DNA of 64,000 bases from Paracoccus aeridis (GTDB taxonomy: Bacteria > Pseudomonadota > Alphaproteobacteria > Rhodobacterales > Rhodobacteraceae). Below the pieces are notes generated by a model that saw only the letters and a program-made list of their open reading frames with translations, ran no database searches and was not told where the DNA came from. Location: the NCBI RefSeq assembly GCF_004923205.2, contig NZ_SELD02000018.1, forward strand, positions 310,001-374,000, read 5' to 3'. Position numbers and translations under genes: made by a program. Every line of letters begins with the position of its first letter. The stretch's first letter is position 1. Below, in pieces: positions 29,738-38,095 of the stretch.

Positions 29738-31117
29738 ATGACCTTTCGCCTCGGCTGGGAAGAATGGGTCGCCCTGCCCGACCTGGGCCTGCCCGCGCTC
29801 AAGGCGAAAGTCGACACCGGCGCCCGCACCTCGGCTCTCCACGCCTTCGACATCGAGCCGTTCGGCCCGGCGAACGCCCCCCGCGTCCGCTTCGCGATCC
29901 ATCCCGTCCCCGGGCGCGACGACGTGGTGATCCCCTGTTCGGCCCGGATCGTGGACCGGCGCGAGGTGATCTCGTCCAACGGCGACATGGAATACCGCTT
30001 GGTGATCCGGTCGGACATCGCCATCGGCGACCGCCGCTGGCCGGTCGAGATGACGCTGACGGACCGCGGGCAGATGGCCTACCGGATGCTCATCGGGCGC
30101 CAGGCGCTCACGCCCGACATGATCGTGTCGCCGCTCGACAGCTTCCTGCAGCCGGCGCTCGGCTACGAGATCTACTCCAGCGCCATCGTCCGCACCGACG
30201 CGCCCCGCCGCAGCCTCAGGATCGCGGTCCTGTCGCGCGAGGAAGGGGCCTATTCCACCCGCCGCATCGTCGAGGAAGGCGAGGCGCGCGGCCACGTGGT
30301 CGAGGTGCTGGACACGACGCGGCTCTACATGGCGATCACCACGGCCGAGCCCGCGGTGTTCTACGACGGCAAGCGGCTGGCGCGGTTCGACGCGGTGATC
30401 CCGCGCATCGGCGTCAGCGTCACCAGCTACGGCACCGCGATCCTGCGCCAGTTCGAGGCGATGGGGACCTTCGTCCTGAACCCCGCCGACGGCATCATGG
30501 CAAGCCGCGACAAGCTGCACGCGCACCAGCTTCTCGCCCGCCACCGCCTGCCGATGCCCACCACCGCAGTCGCCTCGTCACCGCGCGACACCGAGGACCT
30601 GATCGAGCTCGGCGGCGGCGCGCCCCTGGTCCTGAAGCTGCTGGAATCGACCCAGGGCAAGGGCGTGGTGCTGGCCGAGACGGGCAAGGCGGCCGCGTCC
30701 GTCATCACCGCGTTCCGTGGCCTCAAGGCCGAGTTCCTGGTGCAGGAGTTCGTGAAGGAAGCGGCCGGCGAGGACGTGCGCGCGCTGGTCATCGGCGGCA
30801 AGGTCGTGGCCGCCATGCGCCGCACCGCCCGCGCGGGCGAGTTCCGGTCGAACCTGCATCTGGGCGGCTCGGCCGAGGCGATCAAGCTGAAACCGGCCGA
30901 ACGCGACATCGCGACCCGGGCGGCGCGGGCGTTCCGGCTGGGGCTCGCGGGCGTCGACATGCTGCGGTCGGCGAACGGGCCGAAGATCCTCGAGGTGAAC
31001 TCCTCGCCGGGCTTCGAGGGGATCGAGGGCGCCACCGGGCGCAACATCGCCGGCCTCGTCTACGAGGAGATCGAGAACCGCGTTCGCCCCGCCCCGGCCC
31101 GCCGCAAGAAGGGCTGA
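29738..31117 (+). CDS. rimK: retropepsin-like (RimB/DUF785) domain fused to a RimK-family glutamate ligase
   Basis: A 459-residue fusion. Residues 1-150 form an aspartic-protease-like domain (COG4067, often called ATP-dependent zinc protease) with the D26-T-G catalytic turn in KVDTGARTSALHA. Residues 160-450 are an ATP-grasp ligase: YSTRRIVEEGEARGH at the start, SRDKLHAHQLLARH, LKLLESTQGKGVVL, QEFVKEAAGEDVRALVIG and EVNSSPGFEGIEG with the metal-binding Glu/Asn. RimK adds C-terminal glutamates to ribosomal protein S6. Where the protease-like domain is separate (RimB), it is thought to trim the glutamates, so this chain would combine addition and removal. The fusion is directly visible; the functional reading is inference. 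Confidence 0.85.
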   Translation: MTFRLGWEEWVALPDLGLPALKAKVDTGARTSALHAFDIEPFGPANAPRVRFAIHPVPGRDDVVIPCSARIVDRREVISSNGDMEYRLVIRSDIAIGDRRWPVEMTLTDRGQMAYRMLIGRQALTPDMIVSPLDSFLQPALGYEIYSSAIVRTDAPRRSLRIAVLSREEGAYSTRRIVEEGEARGHVVEVLDTTRLYMAITTAEPAVFYDGKRLARFDAVIPRIGVSVTSYGTAILRQFEAMGTFVLNPADGIMASRDKLHAHQLLARHRLPMPTTAVASSPRDTEDLIELGGGAPLVLKLLESTQGKGVVLAETGKAAASVITAFRGLKAEFLVQEFVKEAAGEDVRALVIGGKVVAAMRRTARAGEFRSNLHLGGSAEAIKLKPAERDIATRAARAFRLGLAGVDMLRSANGPKILEVNSSPGFEGIEGATGRNIAGLVYEEIENRVRPAPARRKKG

Positions 31118-31151
31118 CGTCCGCGGGATCCCGCAGGCATCAGGTGCGGGC

Positions 31152-31267
31152 GGGCATCTGCGGCAGGCGGGCATCGGCGGCGGACGGGCATCTTCGGCAG
31201 CCAAGGATCGGCGGCGGCCAGGATCGTCGTCGGCCAGGATCGGCGGCGGGCAGGATCGTCGCGGGGG
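31152..31267. repeat. seven degenerate 16-17 bp tandem units
   Basis: Units start at 31152, 31169, 31186, 31203, 31220, 31236 and 31252. The first three read GGGCATCnnCGGCnGnC; the last four read AGGATCGnCGnCGGCC or close variants. They fill most of the 227-base gap between rimK and sufT. No gene or hairpin terminator is evident there. Confidence 0.75.
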
Positions 31268-31315
31268 ATCGTCCGCAGGCAGGCTTTTCCTGAGGCGGGG
31301 GAAGCCCTATATCTT

Positions 31316-31331
31316 CTGTCAACTTCGACAG
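31316..31331. promoter_or_regulatory. inverted repeat ahead of sufT
   Basis: CTGTC and GACAG flank six bases (AACTTC), 14 bases before the sufT start. TATATC at 31308-31313 next to it could be a -10 element. The regulator is unknown. Confidence 0.3.
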
Positions 31332-31344
31332 GCAGGCCGGCATC

Positions 31345-31734
31345 ATGGACCACCCCACCCCCACCGCGCAGACCGCCGCCGCCCTCGGCCCGGCCGAGGG
31401 CGAGCCCCTGATCGCGCCCTCGACGATCGACCATCCGCTTTACGACAGCGTGGTCGAGGCGTGCCGGACCGTCTACGACCCCGAGATCCCGGTGAACATC
31501 TACGATCTCGGGCTGATCTACACGATCCAGATCGACGCGGAGAATGCGGTCCGCATCGTCATGACCCTGACCGCCCCCGGCTGCCCCGTCGCGGGCGAGA
31601 TGCCGGGCTGGGTCGCCGATGCGGTCGAGCCGCTGCCGGGCGTGCGGCAGGTGGACGTTGAGATGACCTTCCAGCCGCAATGGGGCATGGACATGATGTC
31701 CGACGAGGCCCGGCTGGAACTGGGCTTCATGTGA
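31345..31734 (+). CDS. sufT: SufT-like Fe-S assembly protein (MIP18/DUF59)
   Basis: A 129-residue protein of the MIP18/DUF59 family, in which SufT proteins help mature Fe-S proteins. Core motifs are VYDPEIPVNIYDLGLIY (about 45-61) and TLTAPGCPVAGEMPG with the conserved Cys. A short non-conserved N-terminus precedes the domain. No other suf gene is adjacent. It ends flush against the convergent helicase gene, with no space between the stop codons. Confidence 0.88.
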   Translation: MDHPTPTAQTAAALGPAEGEPLIAPSTIDHPLYDSVVEACRTVYDPEIPVNIYDLGLIYTIQIDAENAVRIVMTLTAPGCPVAGEMPGWVADAVEPLPGVRQVDVEMTFQPQWGMDMMSDEARLELGFM

Positions 31735-33306
31735 TCAGGCGGCCGGCTCGTCCGCCTGCGCTTCAAGCGTCAGCGGCGCCGCCTCGACCGCAAGGTCATC
31801 GGTTCCCAGCCCCGCCTGCGGCCGCGCGAGCCGCGCCTTCGTCACCCACAGAAGCCGGTCCTGCGCCCGCGTGATCGCGACGTAGGCCAGGCGTTTCCAC
31901 AGCGGCAGCCCCGCCTCGGAGCGGTTCATCCAGGCCGCCGCGCTGATGTCGGGGGCGAAGACCTGCACGTCGGGCCATTGCGACCCCTGCGCCTTGTGGA
32001 TCGTGACCGCCGCGCCGTGAAGGAACGTCGCCCCCATGTGCGCGGCCGACGGAATGAACGGCTCGTCCACCTCGGGCGTCTCGATCTTGATGATCGACGC
32101 GGCCGAGATCCGCGGCTCCATCGCGCCGATCACGTGCAGCCGCGCGAAGCCCGGCTTCTTGCCCGGCCCTAGGTAGACCACCTGCGCCCCCTTGATGAGG
32201 CCCCGCGCCTCGAGGTCGATGCGCTTCTTGCGGTGCTTCAGCGGCAGCTCGATCCCGTCGCAGACCAGCGGCTCGCCCGGCAGCAGCGCGTCGCCCGGCG
32301 CCCCGTGCGCGGCCCGGAACGCACTGATGAGACGCACCCGCGTCGCGTTGCGCCAGACGAGCACCGGGCTACGCGCCATCAGGTCGCTTTCGACCCGCTC
32401 GGCCCAGACCACCCGCGGATCGCGCGCGGCGGCGTCCCGGACCAGCCGCTCGAAGGACGGGAAATCCACGCCCGGATCGGCCAGCGCGTGGGCGAGGTCG
32501 AGGATCGGGTTGCCCTCGGCCTGGCGGTGAATGCGGCTCAGCATCAGCTTTTGCGGCGCGGCGAGCCGGTCGAACACCATGTCGCCGGACTGCCCCACGG
32601 GGGCGAGCTGCGCCGGGTCGCCGAACAGGACCAGCAGCGGAAAGATCTCGCGCAGGTCGTCGAACTGGCGCTGGTCCAGCATCGACGCCTCGTCGATCAG
32701 GCCGACGTCAAGCGCGTCCTCGCGCCGCTTCCAGCCCTGGATGAAGTCCGACCCGCGCAGCCCCGCCGCCGCGAGCGCGCCGGGGATCGACCCGTGGCTC
32801 TGGTAGAACGAAAGCGCGCGGTCCAGTGCGGCGTCGGTCAGGCCCTCGATCACCGGGCGCTCGCCGTTTCCGGCGAGCCATTCGGCCAGCCTTTCGTATT
32901 CCGGGTCGTAGACCGGCGTGTAGAGGATGCGGTGGATCGTCGTCGCCGGAACGCCGCGGGTCCGCAGCACGAACGCGGCCTTGTTCGTGGGGGCGAGGAT
33001 CGCGACCGTGCGCGCGTCCTTGCGGCGCTTGCTCTCGTAGTCGCCGCTGACCACGTGGACGCCCGCCGCGACCAGCGCCCGCGTCATTTCCGCCAAGAGC
33101 AGCGTCTTGCCCGATCCCGCCTTGCCCAGCACCGCCATGACGCGGGCGCGCCCCGGCTGCGGCGGCGCAAGCTCCTCGGCCACCAGATCCACGCCCGCCT
33201 GCGCCAGCGCCTCGGCCAGCGCGTCCCAGGCATCGGCCTGATCGGTGGAAAGCTCGGGGCGCGCTGCCGCGGCGGCCGGGCTGCTGATCTGAAGGGACTG
33301 CTGCAT
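31735..33306 (-). CDS. RecD-like superfamily 1 DNA helicase/ATPase
   Basis: A 523-residue ATPase. Walker A is GKAGSGKT (61-68), motif II DVGLIDEASMLDQRQFDDL with the DEAS box, motif III VLFGDPAQLAPVGQSG, and a C-terminal UvrD-like part has ITIHKAQGSQWP-like TIHKAQGSQWPDVQVF and YVAITRAQDRLLWV. This order resembles RecD and its single-protein relatives widely found in alphaproteobacteria. No RecBC partner lies nearby. Function in repair is inferred. Confidence 0.82.
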   Translation of the reverse strand: MQQSLQISSPAAAAARPELSTDQADAWDALAEALAQAGVDLVAEELAPPQPGRARVMAVLGKAGSGKTLLLAEMTRALVAAGVHVVSGDYESKRRKDARTVAILAPTNKAAFVLRTRGVPATTIHRILYTPVYDPEYERLAEWLAGNGERPVIEGLTDAALDRALSFYQSHGSIPGALAAAGLRGSDFIQGWKRREDALDVGLIDEASMLDQRQFDDLREIFPLLVLFGDPAQLAPVGQSGDMVFDRLAAPQKLMLSRIHRQAEGNPILDLAHALADPGVDFPSFERLVRDAAARDPRVVWAERVESDLMARSPVLVWRNATRVRLISAFRAAHGAPGDALLPGEPLVCDGIELPLKHRKKRIDLEARGLIKGAQVVYLGPGKKPGFARLHVIGAMEPRISAASIIKIETPEVDEPFIPSAAHMGATFLHGAAVTIHKAQGSQWPDVQVFAPDISAAAWMNRSEAGLPLWKRLAYVAITRAQDRLLWVTKARLARPQAGLGTDDLAVEAAPLTLEAQADEPAA

Positions 33307-33415
33307 CGCCGCATCCTATCTTGCACGGCGCCACGGGCAACCCGGCTGTGCCGGCCGGCGTTGGAGTGACGAGCAACCGCCCGCGTCGCCGGGCTTTTCA
33401 AAGGATGATGCCAAG

Positions 33416-33694
33416 ATGCCATCGCACCACCGCCGCAGGCACGACCGCGGCTCGTCGCTTCTGCCCTTCGTCGCGCTCGCCGGAACGGCGTGGCTCGCGT
33501 GGTCCGTCCTGTGCGACCGCACCGGCGCACGCCGCGCCGCCGGGAATGACGAAGAGGGCAAGGCGCCCGGGAACCACGATTACGTCCGCCCTGCCGGGCC
33601 GGAGCTGATGCGCGATCCGCCCCGGCGCTGGACCAAGCTCGACGAGGAGATCGACGAATCGTTCCCCGCCAGCGACCCGCCGGGGAACTACTGA
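33416..33694 (+). CDS. small membrane-anchored protein with SFPASDPP C-terminus
   Basis: A 92-residue protein of unknown function. A basic N-terminus (MPSHHRRRHDRGSS) is followed by one hydrophobic segment (LLPFVALAGTAWLAWSVL, about 15-32), a hydrophilic stretch, then DEEIDESFPASDPPGNY. The ESFPASDPP signature recurs at the C-terminus of many small uncharacterised alphaproteobacterial proteins, which supports this being a real gene. It is divergent from the helicase, with 109 bases between. Confidence 0.65.
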   Translation: MPSHHRRRHDRGSSLLPFVALAGTAWLAWSVLCDRTGARRAAGNDEEGKAPGNHDYVRPAGPELMRDPPRRWTKLDEEIDESFPASDPPGNY

Positions 33695-33707
33695 CCGCAT
33701 CGCAGAA

Positions 33708-33737
33708 GGGTCCGCGGCCGCCCGGCGCCGCGGACCC
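33708..33737 (+). terminator. hairpin after the SFPASDPP gene
   Basis: A perfect 11-bp GC stem (GGGTCCGCGGC/GCCGCGGACCC), eight-base loop, no T tract. It lies 13 bases past the stop. The rest of the 285-base gap to rnr (to 33979) shows no gene. Confidence 0.45.
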
Positions 33738-33979
33738 GTCCGGCGCGGCCTTGCCCGCGCGCAGGGCCGCGGCCCCGACTGCACCGACATTTCCCCGTTT
33801 CCTCGCGCGTGTTCGTTGGGCAGCCCGCCGCGTGTAGGGGTTCGCGCTGCGAAGGTCGGGATGGCGTTCGCCGGGTCGTTCGCCGCGCCGGGGCACCGGA
33901 CGTCGATCCGCAACGCCGACGCCGCAGCCCGCAGTCCTGATCGGCCGCGTCTGCGGGGCGCCTTGCTACCCCGACGTCC

Positions 33980-36247
33980 TCATCGACGAAGCCGGCGAAG
34001 CTTGCGGGCGCGGGCCTCGCCTTCCTTCGCGGCACGTGCGGGCTTGCGGCGCGGGGTTCTGCCGCGCGCGCCTTTCGCAGCCGCAACGACGCCCTTGCCG
34101 TCGATTTCCACCAGTTCCAGCGTCAGCCCGCCGGTCAGCGGGATCGCCTCGGCCAGCCGCACGGTGACGCGCTGGCCCACGCCCAGCCGCATGCCCGTTT
34201 CCGACCCGACCAGCGTCTGCGCGTCGCGGTCGAAGTGAAAATATTCGTTCCCGATCTCGCGGATCGGCACGAGCCCGTCGGCCCCGGTCTCGTCCAGCTT
34301 CACGAAGGCGCCGAAGCGCTGAATGCCGCTGATCCGGCCCGTGAACTCCGCCCCGATCCGTTCCGACAGGAACGCCGCGAGATAGCGGTCGGTCGTGTCG
34401 CGTTCCGCCGCCATGCTGCGGCGCTCGGTCTCGCTGATATGCTCGGCCGTCTGTTCCAGCATCTCGATGTCCGCCGGCGACAGCCCGTCGCCCGTCCTGC
34501 CCGCGGCCCAGTCGTGGCCCGAGATCAGCGCCCGGTGCACGATCAGGTCCGAATAGCGGCGGATGGGCGAGGTGAAATGCGCATAGCTTTTCAGCGCCAG
34601 CCCGAAATGGCCGAAGTTCGCCGGGTGATAGTAGGCCTGCGTCATCGACCTCAGCGTCGAGATGTTGATCAGCTCGTCGAAGTCCGTCCCCTCGGCCTGC
34701 GCCAGCAGGCGGTTCAGCTGGCTCGTCTGCAGCACCTGGCCCCTTGCCAGCGAAAAGCCCGACGCCTCGGCGACCTCGCGCAGGCTGTCCAGCTTTTCGG
34801 GGCTCGGCTCCTCGTGGACGCGGAACAGCAGCGGACGGCGCATGCGCGTCAGCTCCTCTGCGGCGGCGACGTTGGCGAGGATCATGAACTCCTCGATCAG
34901 CCGGTGGGCGTCGAAGCGGTCGCGGAAGTTGACCGATTGCACCCGCCCGTCCTCGGTCAGGACGATCTTGCGCTCGGGCAGGTCGAGGTCCAGCGGCTGG
35001 CGGCGGGCGCGCGCCTTCTTCAGAAGCTCGTAGGCGGCGAAAAGCGGACGGATCACGTCGTCCATCAGGGGCATGGCAGCCGCGTCCGGGTTGCCGTCGG
35101 CCGCTGCCTGCGCCTGCTCGTAGGACAGCGAGGCCGCGCTGCGCATCATGCCGCGATGGAAGTCGTGGGCGATCTTCTCGCCGCTGGCATCCAGCCGCAT
35201 CCGCACGGCGATCACCGGGCGGTCCACCCCCTCGTGAAGGCTGCACAGGTCGCCCGACAGCACGTCGGGCAGCATCGGCACCACGCGGTCGGGGAAGTAG
35301 GTCGAGTTTCCCCGGTGCCGCGCCTCGCGGTCAAGCGGGCTGCCGGGGCGGACGTAGTGCGCGACATCGGCGATGGCGACCCAGATCACCATCCCGCCTT
35401 CGTTCCGGGGATCGTCGTCGGGCATCGCCGCGACCGCGTCGTCGTGGTCGCGCGCGTCCGCCGGGTCGATCGTGACCAGCGGCAGCGGGCGCAGGTCCTC
35501 GCGCCCCGCCATGGTCGCGGGCCGTGCCGCGTCCGCCTCGGCGATGACCTCGTCGGGGAAGTCGTCGGGGATGCCGTGCTGGTGGATCGCGATCAGGCTG
35601 ACCGCGCGCGGCGCGGACGGGTCGCCCAGGCGGTCGGTGATCCGCGCCCAGGGCGAGCCCATGCGGTCGCGGGGGCTCGCCTGCTCGGCCTCGACCAGTT
35701 CGCCGTCCTGCGCGCCCTGCGTCGCGTCCCCGCGCACGCGCCAGGTCCGGTCCTGCCCCTTGTCGATGGGCAGGATGCGCCCGCCCTCGGCTTCCTTGCG
35801 GAAGATGCCGACGATCTTGTGCGCCGCCGTCCCGATCCGGCGGATCAGCCGGGCCTGGTACTGGTGGTCCTCGCCCCCGGTCTCGACCAGCCGGGCAAGG
35901 ATGCGCTCGCCCGCGCCCGGCGCCGGCTCACCCTCGCGGGGCGCGAACAGGATCCGCGGCGCGGGACCGCGGCCCTGCCATTCGACCGGCGCCGCGAACA
36001 CGTCGCCATCCCGGTCCGGCGCCATGATCTGCAGCACCGTAACCGGCGGCAGCTTCTCGGCATCGCGGGTGCTGCCGCGGCGGCGGCCGAGCAGGCCCTC
36101 GCTTTCCAGCTCCTTCAGCATGCGCTTCAGCTCGATCCGCGCGGCCCCCTTGATGTTGAAGGCCTTGGCGATGTCGCGCTTGGCGGCGGCGTCGGGGTTC
36201 TCGGCGATCCAGTCGAGGATCTGCTGGCGGGTGGGCAACTGGTTCAT
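33980..36247 (-). CDS. rnr: ribonuclease R
   Basis: A 755-residue 3'-5' exoribonuclease that degrades structured RNA. The N-terminal winged helix is LPTRQQILDWIAENPDA, followed by two cold-shock domains. The RNB catalytic domain has the metal-binding DPADARDHDDAV near residue 263 and RRYSDLIVHRAL near 540. The S1 domain follows (FTGRISGIQRFGAFVKL), with a short basic tail of Arg, Lys and Ala. It is followed upstream by fdhD in the same orientation. Confidence 0.96.
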   Translation of the reverse strand: MNQLPTRQQILDWIAENPDAAAKRDIAKAFNIKGAARIELKRMLKELESEGLLGRRRGSTRDAEKLPPVTVLQIMAPDRDGDVFAAPVEWQGRGPAPRILFAPREGEPAPGAGERILARLVETGGEDHQYQARLIRRIGTAAHKIVGIFRKEAEGGRILPIDKGQDRTWRVRGDATQGAQDGELVEAEQASPRDRMGSPWARITDRLGDPSAPRAVSLIAIHQHGIPDDFPDEVIAEADAARPATMAGREDLRPLPLVTIDPADARDHDDAVAAMPDDDPRNEGGMVIWVAIADVAHYVRPGSPLDREARHRGNSTYFPDRVVPMLPDVLSGDLCSLHEGVDRPVIAVRMRLDASGEKIAHDFHRGMMRSAASLSYEQAQAAADGNPDAAAMPLMDDVIRPLFAAYELLKKARARRQPLDLDLPERKIVLTEDGRVQSVNFRDRFDAHRLIEEFMILANVAAAEELTRMRRPLLFRVHEEPSPEKLDSLREVAEASGFSLARGQVLQTSQLNRLLAQAEGTDFDELINISTLRSMTQAYYHPANFGHFGLALKSYAHFTSPIRRYSDLIVHRALISGHDWAAGRTGDGLSPADIEMLEQTAEHISETERRSMAAERDTTDRYLAAFLSERIGAEFTGRISGIQRFGAFVKLDETGADGLVPIREIGNEYFHFDRDAQTLVGSETGMRLGVGQRVTVRLAEAIPLTGGLTLELVEIDGKGVVAAAKGARGRTPRRKPARAAKEGEARARKLRRLRR

Positions 36248-36304
36248 GGCGCGGTCCTATCATGCCCGCCGGTCAGGGGGCAGGGACAAACGGCGCGGGT
36301 GCCT

Positions 36305-37108
36305 TCAGGGTTCGATCCGGGCCGGATGGGTGTAAAGGTCGAACGCCCCGTCCCGCGCCCGGCCCAGGAGCGTGATCCCCGCCGCCTCGGCCCAGGCGAC
36401 GGCGAGCCGCGTCGGCACCCCCGCCCCCGCCAGCACAGGCGCCCCCATCCGCGCGGCCTTCTGGACGAGATCGACCGAGATGCGCGAGGTCATGGCGACG
36501 ATCCCGCCCGCGGGGTCGTGGGCGGCCAGCGCCGCCGCCCCCGCGAGCTTGTCGAGCGCGTTGTGCCGCCCCACGTCCTCGCGCACCAGCGCCCCGCCCG
36601 CCGTCCACAGGCAGGCCGCGTGGATCGAGGGCGTCGCGCGCCAGCGGACCTGGCCCGCGGACAGGGCCTCCATCGCCGCCGCCACGTCGCCCGGCGTGAA
36701 CCGCGCGGCCGAGGCGACCGGGACGACCGCCGGCAGCGCCGCCGCGATGCTGTCGACGCCGCAGAGCCCGCAGCCCACCGGCCCCACCATCGCCCGCCGC
36801 CGCTCGGCCAGCCCGGCGGCGAGCCCCGGCCGCAGCCACAGCCGCGCCTCGATTGCAGGCAGGGCGAGGTCCGCGACTGGGGCGACCGCCACCTGCTCGA
36901 ACCCGGTGATGTCGGCGGGCGAGGCGATCAGCCCCTCGGTCAGCGCGAACCCGGTCGCGAAGTCCTGAAGATCGTGCGGAGTCGCCATCAGGACCGCCTG
37001 GCTCGCGCCGTCGACGACGACCGCGACCGCCGCTTCCTCGGGGATCGCGCGGGCGTCGCCCTTGGCCCACGCAGCCCCGTCCCAGCGCCGCAGCGGCGCC
37101 CCGGTCAT
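36305..37108 (-). CDS. fdhD: formate dehydrogenase accessory sulfurtransferase
   Basis: A 267-residue protein that passes sulfur from a cysteine desulfurase to the molybdenum cofactor of formate dehydrogenase. The sulfur-carrying pair is C113 and C116 in GPVGCGLCGVDSI. Other family marks are HDLQDFATGFALTEGLI and REDVGRHNALDKL. ATG 37108 overlaps the end of the methyltransferase gene by four bases. No formate dehydrogenase lies in the window, so the client enzyme is elsewhere. Confidence 0.93.
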   Translation of the reverse strand: MTGAPLRRWDGAAWAKGDARAIPEEAAVAVVVDGASQAVLMATPHDLQDFATGFALTEGLIASPADITGFEQVAVAPVADLALPAIEARLWLRPGLAAGLAERRRAMVGPVGCGLCGVDSIAAALPAVVPVASAARFTPGDVAAAMEALSAGQVRWRATPSIHAACLWTAGGALVREDVGRHNALDKLAGAAALAAHDPAGGIVAMTSRISVDLVQKAARMGAPVLAGAGVPTRLAVAWAEAAGITLLGRARDGAFDLYTHPARIEP

Positions 37109-37848
37109 CCGACCCGGCCCACGCGCAGCGCGAGCGGGAACCGCGCCGCGATCACGCTGTCGGGCGGCAGCGCCCTTGCATCCGCCTCGAACGCCTCGAT
37201 CACCCCGCCCTGCCCGGCGGCAAGCGCCGCCTTCGCCGCCGACCAGCTGCGGACGTAGCCCAGCAGCCGCTCCGGCGACCATGCCACGTCGATCGACAAC
37301 TGCGGCATCGGCAGGCCGGGGAACGGAAACGGCAGCTCGCGGTAGCCGCTTTCGACATGCGCCCGCTCGGGCGGCCAGAAGCGGTGCAGCTCGTCCCGGT
37401 AGAAGCGGCGGAAGCGATCCGCCAGCGGCCCGGACACCTCGATCGGGCCGTAGCTCACCAGCGCCACGACCCCGCCCGGCCGCGCAACGCGCCGGACCTC
37501 GTCGTAAAAGCGCGGCAGGTCGAACCAGTGCGCCGCCTGCGCGGCCGCGACCAGCGCCGCCGATCCATCCGGGACCGGCAGCGCGTCGCTGCTGCCAACG
37601 ACGTAGCCAATACGCGGATCGGGCGCCGCCTCGGCCAGCTGCGCCGCGCTCGCATCGACGCCGACGACGGCATCGAAATGCCCGGCCAGAGCCTGCGTCA
37701 GCTGCCCGCTGCCGCAGCCCACGTCCACGGCCAGCGCCCGGTCGGGCGCCAGCGCCGCCAGCGCCGAGGCAAGCTCCGCCGGATAGGTCGGCCGGAAGGC
37801 AGCGTACCCCGCCGCGCCCGTCTGGAAATGGGCGCGCGGGTCGGTCAA
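37105..37848 (-). CDS. class I SAM-dependent methyltransferase
   Basis: A 247-residue Rossmann methyltransferase. The SAM-binding motif AVDVGCGSGQLTQALA is near residue 43, the acidic loop VVGVDAS near 66, and QAAHWFDLPRFYDEVRRVARPGG follows. I chose TTG 37848 because it overlaps the purS stop as TTGA and gives the usual MTDPRAHFQTGAAGYAAFRP start; the frame is open further upstream but inside purS. The substrate is unknown. It sits between purS and fdhD, coupled to both. Confidence 0.82.
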   Translation of the reverse strand: MTDPRAHFQTGAAGYAAFRPTYPAELASALAALAPDRALAVDVGCGSGQLTQALAGHFDAVVGVDASAAQLAEAAPDPRIGYVVGSSDALPVPDGSAALVAAAQAAHWFDLPRFYDEVRRVARPGGVVALVSYGPIEVSGPLADRFRRFYRDELHRFWPPERAHVESGYRELPFPFPGLPMPQLSIDVAWSPERLLGYVRSWSAAKAALAAGQGGVIEAFEADARALPPDSVIAARFPLALRVGRVG

Positions 37849-38084
37849 GCCAGCTCGACCCGCCAGCTTTCGATGACGGTGTTGGCCAGCAGCCGCTCGC
37901 ACATCCGCGCGACCTCCGCCTCGGCCGCGGCGCGGTCGGTCGCGGCAAGGTCGAGCTCGATCACCTTGCCCTGCCGCACGCCGTCCACGCCCTGGAAGCC
38001 GAGGCTTCCCAGCGCGTGGCGGATCGCCTCGCCCTGCGGGTCGAGGACGCCGGCCTTGGGCATGATGGTGACGCGGGCTTTCAT
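37845..38084 (-). CDS. purS: phosphoribosylformylglycinamidine synthase subunit
   Basis: A 79-residue small subunit of the FGAM synthase complex PurSQL in purine synthesis. It starts MKARVTIMPKAGVLDPQGEA and has the family pattern VRQGKVIELDL. It lies 11 bases after purC. purQ, commonly the next gene, is replaced here by a methyltransferase. Confidence 0.95.
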   Translation of the reverse strand: MKARVTIMPKAGVLDPQGEAIRHALGSLGFQGVDGVRQGKVIELDLAATDRAAAEAEVARMCERLLANTVIESWRVELA

Positions 38085-38095
38085 CGGCGGTCCCT

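Noticed and set aside
31152..31267. CRISPR array
   Set aside because: The units are 16-17 bases with no spacers, are not identical, and no cas genes are present.
33695..33979. A short protein-coding gene in the gap before rnr
   Set aside because: The available frames overlap the rnr end or are Arg/Pro-rich without a ribosome site; only a GC hairpin is supported.
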